Counted from the stretch's first letter, positions 35,725-46,739 are shown. The stretch is DNA of 64,000 nucleotides from Trifolium pratense (GCF_020283565.1 NC_060060.1:70169257-70233256), one strand, 5' to 3'. Numbers and translations: made by a program. Notes: a model not told the origin generated them from the letters alone.

Positions 35725-35989
35725 GCATCATCCAAAGTAACTGCATCATGTGTCGTCAACAGCTGATATGCACCCCGAACAGTATAAACGTCATCCAGGT
35801 CAGACTGCCACTTCCACCTATCTGGAACATGGTCCTGCAAAAAGAGGGTAAAAAGTAAAGACTGACACTCCCCCAGCAACTCCTCCTCCCACGCCCTCAA
35901 CTGACGCCGCCACACCCACGCCGCTCCTCCAATCCCCAACCCTGCATAAACATCTCAGCCACTAAAGCCGATTTGTTTTCTGCCAAGTC
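35725..35989 (-). pseudogene. LINE fragment 1 (most upstream part kept)
   Basis: The minus-strand frame begins FDLAENKSALVAEMF and continues with WVWRRQLRAWEEE and WKWQSDLDD, then YTVRGAYQLL. This is the segment between the reverse transcriptase and the zinc-binding domain in plant LINE ORF2. It joins fragment 2 once the copia element and one GCATC are removed. The A-run at 35990-36003 marks the truncated 5' border. Confidence 0.78.
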
Positions 35990-36003
35990 AAAAAAAAAAA
36001 TTG

Positions 36004-36204
36004 TGGAAGAGAACTGTTCGCGAGCGAGAGATCGATAAAAGAGAAAAGGTGCGAACGAGTGAGAGAGCGATGGAAGAGAACTGATAATAGAAAGGGATTA
36101 GTGTTCCTTTTGTTTTAATCTTTTTTTTATTAAATATTTTCTTTTTAAGGAAAAAAAGCAAAAAAAAAAAAGGAAAATAAGCAAAGTATTTTTAAAATTT
36201 ATTT
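36004..36204. other. Interior of the MULE-type element
   Basis: GA-rich then AT-rich text with poly-A and poly-T runs and no open frame. The AT-rich part next to the right terminal repeat resembles that next to the left repeat (840-900). Confidence 0.5.
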
Positions 36205-36419
36205 TAAAAAAATGACGTGGCAATCTACATAGGATGTCACGTGTCAACATAATCCAACGTGACGACGCCATGTGGACATTCGTTAGTCAACTGTTAGTTG
36301 ACTTAATATTTGGGACTAAAACCAAAACTGAAAATTAATTGAGGACTAAAAAAAGTGATTTTAAAGTATAAGGACGAAAATCAAAACTCAATATAAAAGT
36401 AGGGACTAAAATTTTACCC
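36205..36419 (-). repeat. Right terminal inverted repeat of the MULE-type element
   Basis: Reverse complement of 625-840 with scattered substitutions. Followed by nine T's (36420-36428). Confidence 0.75.
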
Positions 36420-37827
36420 TTTTTTTTTATACTATTTCATATGTTTCAAATGTAATTGATAAGTGTGATCCCAAAATATTAATTTTTAATATATTATATG
36501 TTATATTTTACATCAAAACTATTATTTTATCATATGTCTTTTAGCAGGACCACTTGAGCCTTCACTTGCTTTGTCGGAATACATGTATAGCGGGAGAATT
36601 TGATGGAATTTTTTTTTCTTTCGTTTTTTGTAACGACCCAATTTTCATATTATTATTTTTATGTGTTAAAATATTTTATTTTAACGTGGCATTTTAATTA
36701 AGTTAATAACTTGAGTTATTTATCGAGTACTTTAGTTATTAAGCGAGTAGAGTGAGTTAATGCGTTATTGGGCCAAGCCAATTGGGCTTGAGGCCCAATG
36801 GGCCTTGTGTGTGTGTGGAGCGCCCATATGGGCATAGTGAGGGAAGAGAGAATTCATTTTCTCATGTTCTTGTGTTTTTGAGAGAAAGAGAGGAAGAAGA
36901 GGAGAGCTTGGGAGCTAGGGCAAAGGGAGAGATAGGGATTCGAGAGCTTCGTCGTGTTTTCTTCGAATTCAGGTAAGAGAGTAGATTTCATATTCGTGGG
37001 TGACTCGAGGAAGGGGAGAATGTCGATTTCTCCTTACCCGAACTTCCTCCACCCCATTTTCGTTTTAGATTGGAATGGATTTTCTTGATGGAAATCGTTC
37101 CTAAGGTTCTTAATATGTTTAACATGCTTGTAACATGATTAATGAACGGAAATAATGGTTAAAACGAGCTTTCTAATGGATTAAACTCAAGAACTTTGTG
37201 TTCTTGAGAGTTTTGATGAAAAAGTGTCAATCTTTACTTTTTCGATGTTTATGGCGTAGATCTGAGAAATGAACTGTCCTTTTGTGTTTAGATATGCTTG
37301 TTGCACTTGAATATGAACTTATTTGGGGTTTATAACATGAAAAATGACTTATGTGAGAGTTTTGAGAGTCTAGAGTTTGAAATGAGAAATGTAGAAAATT
37401 GTTATCTATGAGGTCTGAACCTTTACGTGCAATTTTGACCTCTTTTCGTTGCGAACTGGTTTTAGTGGCCAACATAAAAGTTGTAGCCCTGTTTGTTAGC
37501 TTTCCAACGAGTATATGTGCGTCTCCATTGGACTTTCGTAGCCCAAGTTATGATCGTTGCAATGAGAGGCTGTCCAGTAATTTCCGCCTAAAACGGAAGA
37601 GCAGTGAGCAGCCATCCTTTCTGATGTTTTTCCGCCCCAGGCGTAAATATTTCCGCCCCAGGCGGAAATACTGCAGTTTTCACCAGTTTTTCATCTGCGA
37701 TCTTCCTTTGCATGTAGTTTCGAATCAGTGTCTTATTCTTACATGATTGTTGATGATTGTTGATGCTTGTTGATGATTGTTGATGCATATATTGATTGTT
37801 AATCATGTATGAAGTATAAATGAAGTA

Positions 37828-38106
37828 TATTAAGGTGTTAATCAACTTAATAAAGAAGGATATTAGAATTATGTTATTCTAATAAAGACGGATATTAAGG
37901 TATTGATTATCTTAATAAAGACGGACGTTGGATAGTGTTCCACGTTATTGTTGACGGGCTATATGCCAAAATTGTTGATGAATATATTCATGAGTTTTGA
38001 GTGCATGCATCATGAATATTTAGGGATATTGGCTTGTCCAATAAAGAAGGATATCGAACTATATTTGTTTGATAAAGACGGATATCGGAGGTGAAATACC
38101 CTGATA
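37828..38106 (+). repeat. Array of stem-loops in 5' LTR
   Basis: Seven stem-loops in series: 37828-37852, 37861-37884, 37893-37917, 37925-37945, 38027-38043, 38052-38074 and 38083-38106. Nearly all are followed by AAAGA(A/C)GG. Stems are 6-10 bp. They correspond one by one to those in the tandem element's LTRs, except that the first has no clear partner there. The copy in the 3' LTR is at 43847-44125. Confidence 0.8.
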
Positions 38107-38255
38107 AAGAAGATGGTACCACATGCATTAGAGGTGTCTAGAGGACATAGCATGAATGTGAAGCATTAGATTGCATTAGGGATTATGTGTGCATTTATGA
38201 TAAATAATGTTTGACACATACTTGGTAATGTTGATTGTTAATCCGTATGTGAGGA

Positions 38256-38511
38256 GCAGAGTCCGTCATGACTATAAAATGAACAACGCAGAGTCCGTCA
38301 TGACTATAAAATGAACAACGCAGAGTCCGTCATGACTATAAAATGAACAACGCAGAGTCCGTCATGACTATAAAATGAACAACGCAGAGTCCGTCATGAC
38401 TATAAAATGAACAACGCAGAGTCCGTCATGACTATAAAATGAACAACGCAGAGTCCGTCATGACTATAAATTGAACAACGCAGGGTCCGTCATGACCATA
38501 ATCTGAACAAT
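38256..38511 (+). repeat. 32 bp tandem repeat, eight units
   Basis: The unit begins GCAGAGTCCGTCATGACTAT and is 32 bp long. Units 1-6 are identical, unit 7 has one change, and unit 8 is degenerate. The 3' LTR has seven units (44275-44498), which accounts exactly for the 32 bp length difference between the LTRs. Confidence 0.95.
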
Positions 38512-38756
38512 GTATTTGTTGATGTTTTGGTATTGTCCGAGACGACGTGAAACTATATGTTTGGTATATAATTGTAGATGATTGATTATGTGATAAATGA
38601 AGTAATATGCATGATATATGAATATGCATGAATGATGGTGATGTATATGTATAATGTATGATTATGCATGTTTTTATGAAGAAGTGTTTAAGTACAGTTT
38701 ACTTACACTTGTATTATTTTGAGTATGTTATCTAACTCTCTTTTATGTGTTATGTG

Positions 38757-38776
38757 CTGGACCGTTGGGGGTCCAG
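38757..38776 (+). other. Invariant 20 bp hairpin
   Basis: CTGGACCGTTGGGGGTCCAG forms a 7 bp perfect stem with a 6-base loop. It is unchanged in all five LTRs of both subfamilies (also 6527-6546, 12165-12184, 17803-17822 and 44744-44763). It lies upstream of an AATAAATA-type poly(A) signal. Confidence 0.75.
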
Positions 38777-39094
38777 ATTTTACAGGATTTTGTGGTATTC
38801 GATGTTGAGTCGTCGGTGAAGCTCCGCTCTGATTGTGACACGGGAAAGGGTTTTATATTGTATATAAAGTCTATTGTCTAGGTTGTTTTGTATAATCAAT
38901 AAATACATTAGTTGATTTAACATTTGTATAAACAAGTATTTTTACTAATTAACTACATTAGTATTATTTTTGATTGAAGAATGTAATACTCGAACCACAA
39001 CTTTTATAATATCGAACATTACTTTCCGTTGCGTATTTTGAAAAAAGATTTTTACTAAGGTAGAAATATAGAAATAATGGGTTTGGGTGTTACA

Positions 39095-42000
39095 ATTGGT
39101 ATCAGAGCAGGTCGTCTTCGGACTGTGTGGGTTATGTGTCGATCAGAGCAGGTCTGTGCAGTCAGACCAAGTGAGTATTGTGTGTCAGTCGTGTTTGTCT
39201 AACAATTTTGTTGTGTTTGTTTTGTGAAATCACTTATGTTGTTCATTTAGGAACTATGAGTGATGTGAATTGAATTAAATTATTCGTTCTTTTTGTGAGT
39301 AATGGTGTGAGTGCTATACTCCTATGTTTATAATAGTTGTATATGCGTAGAGTTTAACCTTTTTGTAGTTTAAACTTGATGGATTGATGCTTATTGCTAA
39401 TTGTTGATGATCCGGCATGATATAAAACTGCATGTGACGATCCGGCATGATATAGAACTGCATGTGGTAATGATTTGAAATAATTTTAAAAACTAATATT
39501 ATTTCTTGAAGATTTTGGTGAAAATATAGAGTTATTTTCTTTTGAGTGAGTGAAAATTAATTTTCAAAATGGTGAGAAGAGTAGGATATTAATGTGTCCT
39601 GATATGTGTTTGTTATATGTTTGTTTATAACATGTGCTAGATGATTACTAGGCATTTGAATTGCTATGCGTTTTATGAGTAAAAACATGAAGATCTCATA
39701 ATTCTATGTTGTAATTGTGATGCATGATTCTAATTTGTACTTTCAAGTATATCATTATGTTATATGCTTGATGTTTTGGATTTTGTGGATTAGTGAGTCG
39801 AGAAAACGAGAGTTTAGTGAGCGTAAGTTCAAAACCGTAGCAGAGCACCCAGATTTTTGGATGTGCTCGCTAGGCGAAGAATGAACCTCGCTGAGTCTCG
39901 CTAAGTCTTGCTAAATCCTGTGAATGTTTTTGACTTGTCTCGCCGGGAGCTCGCTAGCTTTTGCTAAGCGAGGGAGCCAGACAAGAAATTTATTTTTTGT
40001 TGACGTCTTGTTCTGAGTTGACTGAATGTGAGTATGAATTATTGCCTTGCAATGTTTATTTTTCTTGTGATTGCTTGATTTCCTAACTTTGAAAAGTGAG
40101 GGAAGTATAGGTTACTTGAATGCTTGCATGAATTTGTGTTAGTGTTTAGGTATCGTGGGTTAGGTTTTGTCCCCTGTATGCGACATGCGTGTAAACGATG
40201 TCGATACTAGTTTCTTCTTAGGAAGAATATGTTTAGAGACGATAGAATCGTTAGGTGTGAGCACCAGAAGTTATAGTGGAAGAGTGTAGGTGGGTTTGAG
40301 ATAAGTGGGGGAGAAGGTTATATCCCTCCGAGATGTTTCGAACGTGAGAAGATGAGATGAGTAGAGATGTTCTTGAAGCGGAATATTCAGGAATTGGCGA
40401 CGTTGTTCGAAGTGGAATGAATGGGCGCAACAAGTTGTGAGAAACTATTAGAAGAGAAGTTGTCGGACCAAGTGTTTCGTCGTGGATGTTAGTGAGATTG
40501 GTTAAGTGAGATGAAGAGTATTCGGAACGGTTGGAGATTGTGTCTTACACTAAAAGTTTGAAGGCATCATTTTTGTGGACCAAGGTTGAAGTACCTGTTT
40601 GATCGGAAGAAGTTGAATATGTAGAAGTGGAAGTGATTGAGATTCTTGAGGAGGTGATGATTTTGAAGTAAGTTGTCATCCAAGTGGATCAGATGTTGTA
40701 CCGGATTCTTGAGTAAGAAGCTTTATGTGAGTCGTGCATATGGTAGTAGGATGAATTGGTTGAACAATTTGAAGTTCTAAGTCTAGTGTGGAGTGACTTT
40801 CGGAAGAAATTTGAGAAGCTTAGAGAAAGAGATATGAAGATTAGTGAACCGTTGGTGTTAATTAATCGATGAAGGGAAGTAGGTTTTAAAGTAAATAAGA
40901 ATGGAATTGAGAAATATCATAATAGGATTGGTATGTTTGTTGAATCGTTGGAAGTGAGGATTGTATGAATAATCGAGTTTATTCGAAGATGGAAGTGGGA
41001 TAACGATCCGAAGGATTTTGTGAGAGGCATGTTGAAGAAAGAGTAATTGGATTTGGATAATGACAGGGCAATTTGTGTCGAAGTTGAATGAGATCCTAGA
41101 AGTGGAGATGAAGCTAAAAGAGAGGTATCATTTTTGAATGATGAAGAATAAGAAAGTTAGCCGTTGGAGAACGTTCAGAGAATAAGTAATATGAGGTCAT
41201 GTTGGAAGTGACTTGTGTTAGGTGGGAGTTTGCGAAAAAGAATTACCGCACATGTGAGTAGATGTTGTGTTTTAGCACTTATAGTAAGGAGTTGAAGGTG
41301 ATGCCTAAGGTAAGTGTCAGAGAGCATTTGGTAGTGCCCACAAGATAAGAGTGAGTAAGTATTTGCTAAGGAAATTTGGATTTATGGAATACGAAAGTCG
41401 GTGGAGACTAGTGTTGTTAGATGCATCGTGGATGTTGATGTGGTATGGTCACAATCGGTGACAATGAAGTAAAAGATTTTAAATTGTTTCATCATGGATG
41501 ATGAAACGGTAGTGACTTGGTGCATAACTTAAAATGTATTTGGACGAGAATTTTGGAAATTTTCTAGAGATGTCATATTGGGATTAGACAAGGAGTCATG
41601 AGTAAAAATACTAAGACAAAGGTTGATTAGAATTTAATGGATAGAGTTAGATCGTATGGGGAATATTTGGAGCTTTGTAGATTTAATTCAAGAGTTTGAT
41701 TTTGGTATCGAATGTACTAAGGAGGAGTTTAAAGATAACTATCCAAAGAGAGATGATGATTGGTAGGGGTCGGAGATGAATAAAAATTCGATGAGTGAAT
41801 AAACGGAGAAGAGTATGCTTGTTGCAATGCAAGATGATGAGGAACATCGATAGATGGATTATGGGCGAATTGAAGATGTCGTTTGAAACTAATGAGATAG
41901 AAGTTATGATTGTTTGGAGAACCAATTTTAGGCAGTGGTCTAATTTTGAAGTAGCGAATTACTAAGGAATTAAGGAGAAGTGGTATTGGAAAATGTTTGC

Positions 42001-42647
42001 GTTAAGGAATGCAAATATTGGTTAAGAGATTACTTGGGAATAGAATAGTCGTAACGAGATTCGACTCAATGATTGGAGATATGTGAGAAAAGGAATTTGA
42101 CGGTTAGAGACGGTAGTTTTTAGCTTGTGTCAATGAAGTTTGAGAATGTTGGTCATCAAGTGATTGTTGGAATTGAACTATCAAGTGATAAGTTGAAATA
42201 AGATTCGAATATGAATAAGTGATGTAACACGGTTAAGTGATCCATGAGGGAATCAGAGACTTATAGGATTTGTGGAGTTATGGAGTTGTGGAAGTATTTT
42301 TTTTTCAGAGTGTGTTCAATTGGTTGTTTTAGGGTAACGTTGTGAGGCCGTAGAATGTGAGTCTATGGATGTTTCGTACGAAGTGGATGTTTTAGCGGTT
42401 TGATAAGAATGGTTTGTGCCGATATCATGATTGTTGAATATTTATCGACAAATTGAGGAACTGGCCGTCCTTGATCTCTTGTTGATAAATGGACAAAAAT
42501 TGTGTTGGATGGGATAAACTAATTTTGTCAAACTTGGTAATGTGTAGCGTTTTGAGCGTTTTGTTGGAGGGTCGGATACAGGAGTTATCCGGAGTTGCTT
42601 TAGTTGCGTAATTTTCGAGGGCGAAAATCTTTTAAGTGGGGGAGAGT
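39095..42647 (+). other. Internal region of gypsy subfamily 2, no pol
   Basis: Starts AT plus TGGTATCAGAGC (primer site, 39097-39108). Purine-rich on the sense strand, with stops in all frames and no Gag, protease, RT or integrase motif. It includes a two-copy GATCCGGCATGATATA repeat (about 39407-39470) and a GCGAG-type word cluster (about 39800-39985). Short antisense open frames (40251-40433, 41683-41925, 42442-42660) carry no domain. Confidence 0.8.
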
Positions 42648-45081
42648 TGTAACGACCCAATTTTCATATTATTATTTTTATGTGTTAAAATATTTTATTT
42701 TAACGTGGCATTTTAATTAAGTTAATAACTTGAGTTATTTATCGAGTACTTTAGTTATTAAGCGAGTAGAGTGAGTTAATGCGTTATTGGGCCAAGCCAA
42801 TTGGGCTTGAGGCCCAATGGGCCTTGTGTGTGTGTGGAGCGCCCATATGGGCATAGTGAGGGAAGAGAGAATTCATTTTCTCATGTTCTTGTGTTTTTGA
42901 GAGAAAGAGAGGAAGAAGAGGAGAGCTTGGGAGCTAGGGCAAAGGGAGAGATAGGGATTCGAGAGCTTCGTCGTGTTTTCTTCGAATCCAGGTAAGAGAG
43001 TAGATTTCATATTCGTGGGTGACTCGAGGAAGGGGAGAATGTCGATTTCTCCTTACCCGAACTTCCTCCACCCCATTTTCGTTTTAGATTGGAATGGATT
43101 TTCTTGATGGAAATCGTTCCTAAGGTTCTTAATATGTTTAACATGCTTGTAACATGATTAATGAACGGAAATAATGGTTAAAACGAGCTTTCTAATGGAT
43201 TAAACTCAAGAACTTTGTGTTCTTGAGAGTTTTGATGAAAAAGTGTCAATCTTTACTTTTTCGATGTTTATGGCGTAGATCTGAGAAATGAACTGTCCTT
43301 TTGTGTTTAGATATGCTTGTTGCACTTGAATATGAACTTATTTGGGGTTTATAACATGAAAAATGACTTATGTGAGAGTTTTGAGAGTCTAGAGTTTGAA
43401 ATGAGAAATGTAGAAAATTGTTATCTATGAGGTCTGAACCTTTACGTGCAATTTTGACCTCTTTTCGTTGCGAACTGGTTTTAGTGGCCAACATAAAAGT
43501 TGTAGCCCTGTTTGTTAGCTTTCCAACGAGTATATGTGCGTCTCCATTGGACTTTCGTAGCCCAAGTTATGATCGTTGCAATGAGAGGCTGTCCAGTAAT
43601 TTCCGCCTAAAACGGAAGAGCAGTGAGCAGCCATCCTTTCTGATGTTTTTCCGCCCCAGGCGTAAATATTTCCGCCCCAGGCGGAAATACTGCAGTTTTC
43701 ACCAGTTTTTCATCTGCGATCTTCCTTTGCATGTAGTTTCGAATCAGTGTCTTATTCTTACATGATTGTTGATGATTGTTGATGCTTGTTGATGATTGTT
43801 GATGCATATATTGATTGTTAATCATGTATGAAGTATAAATGAAGTATATTAAGGTGTTAATCAACTTAATAAAGAAGGATATTAGAATTATGTTATTCTA
43901 ATAAAGACGGATATTAAGGTATTGATTATCTTAATAAAGACGGACGTTGGATAGTGTTCCACGTTATTGTTGACGGGCTATATGCCAAAATTGTTGATGA
44001 ATATATTCATGAGTTTTGAGTGCATGCATCATGAATATTTAGGGATATTGGCTTGTCCAATAAAGAAGGATATCGAACTATATTTGTTTGATAAAGACGG
44101 ATATCGGAGGTGAAATACCCTGATAAAGAAGATGGTACCACATGCATTAGAGGTGTCTAGAGGACATAGCATGAATGTGAAGCATTAGATTGCATTAGGG
44201 ATTATGTGTGCATTTATGATAAATAATGTTTGACACATACTTGGTAATGTTGATTGTTAATCCGTATGTGAGGAGCAGAGTCCGTCATGACTATAAAATG
44301 AACAACGCAGAGTCCGTCATGACTATAAAATGAACAACGCAGAGTCCGTCATGACTATAAAATGAACAACGCAGAGTCCGTCATGACTATAAAATGAACA
44401 ACGCAGAGTCCGTCATGACTATAAAATGAACAACGCAGAGTCCGTCATGACTATAAATTGAACAACGCAGGGTCCGTCATGACCATAATCTGAACAATGT
44501 ATTTGTTGATGTTTTGGTATTGTCCGAGACGACGTGAAACTATATGTTTGGTATATAATTGTAGTTGATTGATTATGTGATAAATGAAGTAATATGCATG
44601 ATATATGAATATGCATGAATGATGGTGATGTATATGTATAATGTATGATTATGCATGTTTTTATGAAGAAGTGTTTAAGTACAGTTTACTTACACTTGTA
44701 TTATTTTGAGTATGTTATCTAACTCTCTTTTATGTGTTATGTGCTGGACCGTTGGGGGTCCAGATTTTACAGGATTTTGTGGTATTCGATGTTGAGTCGT
44801 CGGTGAAGCTCCGCTCTGATTGTGACACGGGAAAGGGTTTTATATTGTATATAAAGTCTATTGTCTAGGTTGTTTTGTATAATCAATAAATACATTAGTT
44901 GATTTAACATTTGTATAAACAAGTATTTTTACTAATTAACTACATTAGTATTATTTTTGATTGAAGAATGTAATACTCGAACCACAACTTTTATAATATC
45001 GAACATTACTTTCCGTTGCGTATTTTGAAAAAAGATTTTTACTAAGGTAGAAATATAGAAATAATGGGTTTGGGTGTTACA
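42648..45081 (+). repeat. Gypsy subfamily 2, 3' LTR
   Basis: Same features as the 5' LTR. Differences seen: C for T in the splice-donor context (near 42989), T for A near 44566, and one 32 bp unit fewer (44275-44498). Confidence 0.92.
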
Positions 45082-45295
45082 TTTTTTATTAATGAAGGAG
45101 GCATAAGCTATGTCAAAAGATACAGTATAAATAAAAAGTACTGTCACCAGAAATTAAAAAATTACAATATATTACTACATCAACTGCCTTAAGTTATAAC
45201 TATAGTCCTAAAACAAAGGCACAGATGATAGCAAAAACAAGACTCACACTACATAATCAAGGGCTACACAACAGATATGACTCCATTTTTGTGAA

Positions 45296-45340
45296 CATCT
45301 TCCTTTTGATTCACACCCATTCTACAACTCCCCATTTGAT
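45296..45340 (-). pseudogene. Fatty-alcohol oxidase exon fragment A
   Basis: The minus strand encodes residues of the HQMGSCRMG motif followed by VNQKED, the conserved C-terminal segment of plant long-chain-alcohol oxidases (GMC oxidoreductase C-terminal domain). Weak similarity may extend to 45461 (text reading GDTYRT). The fragment ends where the large inverted repeat begins. Too short to be functional; stops lie on both sides. Confidence 0.6.
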
Positions 45341-45461
45341 AGTAGAACTATACAAATTTCAGCTCTCACCTGACAACAATGCTCCATCCATAGTGATGCA
45401 AATGATGTTGGTCCTAGTAGTTGGAATTTCACATTCATCTAATGTCCTATAAGTATCACCA

Positions 45462-46735
45462 TGTCGAACCCTAAATTTTGCCCACTCTTTTTGTCATATA
45501 GGGTTTTGTGTCGCAAATTATTTTGAATATGTGAGTTAGTCGATTTGGTAGTGAGGAGAGTCCTGAAATAGCTTTAAGTGTAAAGTTTGTGAGTTCAAGT
45601 CCCATTGGTGTACTTTTTTATTATTTATTTATTTTTACTCTGGCTGATTTTTTGGGAAAAGGATAAAGATGCGTGCGTGGATACAGCAGGGAAAGGAAAA
45701 TCTGAAAAAAGTCAAGGATACTGAAAATTCAATTTCACGGCAGGAATAATCACAAATCACAACCAAAATGGAAGTTTTTCATTCAATCATAACTCAAATT
45801 TCAATCAGATGAATTCTTCCCAAAATGAGAGCAATTAGAATTAATCGTAAATTTAATATTTTTTATATAAACCCAAGAGCTTTACAAGTAAATAGGGGGG
45901 ATAAAAAAAGAAAGAGATTACATACACGTAAAAAAGACACCAGGGAAAAAACAGCGGCACAACCAAAAAAATCAAAACAGCCCCTGTCAATCCAAAAATT
46001 CATGGCTATTGCCTCCACCATCCATCGAAGCTAGCAACACAGAGTAAAGAGAGGAAAATCAGAACAGAGGAAAGCCAAGGACGAAATAATCCAAAAGGCA
46101 GCAAAGAAGAGAAGAAAACATGCTGAGAGGATTCACTGGTAAACTCTAAAAATACTAATCGCTTTATACTCTGTTTCAATATTGCTTTTTGAGTATTGTG
46201 TATATGTTTAAGATGATTGTTTATTGTGGATTGAATTCGTGGTGAGAAAAAGTGTAAATCGAACAAACAGGAGTGTTTCGGGTTAAGGTTTAAGTTTTTT
46301 GGTTTAAAAAAAAAAAGGGAATCAGCCGATCAAAAATATATATAAAAAAACAAAGAGGTTGTTTCCGGCGACGGCGATGCCGTACCGATCCAGTGGCCAC
46401 CGCGCCGGAATCTAGAACCCATGGCGGCAACCTAACGGAAGAGATGAAGATCATCTCTTGTTCTTGAGTATGAAGAACACAAGAGAGCCGGGAGAGAGGT
46501 CAGAGACTGAGTGAGAGAAATTAAGCGAAGAGAGAGAAAGATTTTTGAAAAATGGGGAAATCGGTTGCTCTTGTGTATTTATAGGTCTTGGATCCGGTGC
46601 ACGCGCACCCACCGTAGCTCACTCATCAGAGACCGTGGATCTTCATCAAACGGCCAAAGAGCCGCATCACCCTGATCAAACAGGAGCCGCCAGATCAATC
46701 AGACGGCAGAAATCTCTCCCTGCGTTGTTGCTTGT
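45462..46735 (+). repeat. Left arm of the giant inverted repeat
   Basis: It carries a tRNA-like stretch near the outer end: A-box-like GTCGATTTGGTAGTG at about 45538 and B-box-like GAGTTCAAGTCCC at about 45591. Towards the centre lie GC-rich text and a minus-strand TATA box (CCTATAAATACAC near 46574) pointing outward. Open frames here (45825-46034, 46006-46266, 46545-46952) have no domain. Confidence 0.7.
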
Positions 46736-46739
46736 TTGT

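Larger units (their letters stand above)
1469..35989 (-). mobile_element. 5'-truncated L1-type LINE, split by three insertions
   Basis: Four pieces on the minus strand read as one LINE C-terminal region once the younger insertions are taken out: 35989-35725, 27476-27140, 2773-2641 and 1646-1469, about 0.9 kb in total. Frame and sense continue across each junction after removing one copy of the 5 bp target duplication. Only the region downstream of the reverse transcriptase is present (the zinc-binding zf-RVT-type segment and C-terminal tail), so the copy is strongly 5'-truncated. The outer borders carry a similar A-run plus TTG (1457-1468 and 35990-36003), a possible target duplication. No poly(A) tail is visible on the 3' side, which is unusual for a plant L1. 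Confidence 0.75.
625..36419. mobile_element. Mutator-like (MULE-type) element shell, non-autonomous, filled by nested insertions
   Basis: Two inverted repeats of about 215 bp face each other across 35.8 kb: GGGTAAATATG... at 625 and ...ATTTTACCC ending at 36419. By eye they align along their whole length with scattered substitutions. Each is bordered on the outside by exactly nine T's (616-624 and 36420-36428), the length expected of a Mutator-type target duplication, although a T-run is low-complexity evidence. Without the later insertions the element would be only about 0.9-1.3 kb. I see no transposase in it, so it would be non-autonomous. The alternative is two independent copies of a dispersed repeat that happen to lie in opposite orientation. 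Confidence 0.6.
36629..39094 (+). repeat. Gypsy subfamily 2, 5' LTR
   Basis: Contains a TGGGC/GGCCC promoter-like cluster (36770-36835), a CAG/GTAAGA splice-donor consensus (36970-36978), palindromic TTTCCGCC...GGCGGAAA words (37590-37675), the hairpin array (37828-38106), eight 32 bp repeats (38256-38511) and the 20 bp hairpin (38757-38776). Open frames at 36782-36976 and 37399-37746 recur in the 3' LTR but have no domain. Confidence 0.92.
36629..45081 (+). mobile_element. Non-autonomous gypsy element (LARD-like), second subfamily
   Basis: LTRs at 36629-39094 (2466 bp) and 42648-45081 (2434 bp). Both ends TGTAACGACCC...GGGTGTTACA, iMet primer site, polypurine tract AAGTGGGGGAGAGT (42634-42647). 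The flanks are poly-T on both sides (36624-36628 and 45082-45086), compatible with a 5 bp TTTTT duplication. The internal region (3553 bp) is homologous to that of the tandem element in the opposite orientation and has no pol motif. The LTRs differ by two substitutions seen by eye and one 32 bp repeat unit, so the insertion is recent. Confidence 0.9.

Noticed and set aside
36782..36976. 64-codon frame with a GARAKGEIG-type sequence as a protein gene
   Set aside because: It is present in both LTRs with only the last codons open by chance, and has no homology that I recognise.
38256..38511. CRISPR-like array
   Set aside because: The 32 bp units are directly adjacent with no spacers, and the setting is a plant LTR.
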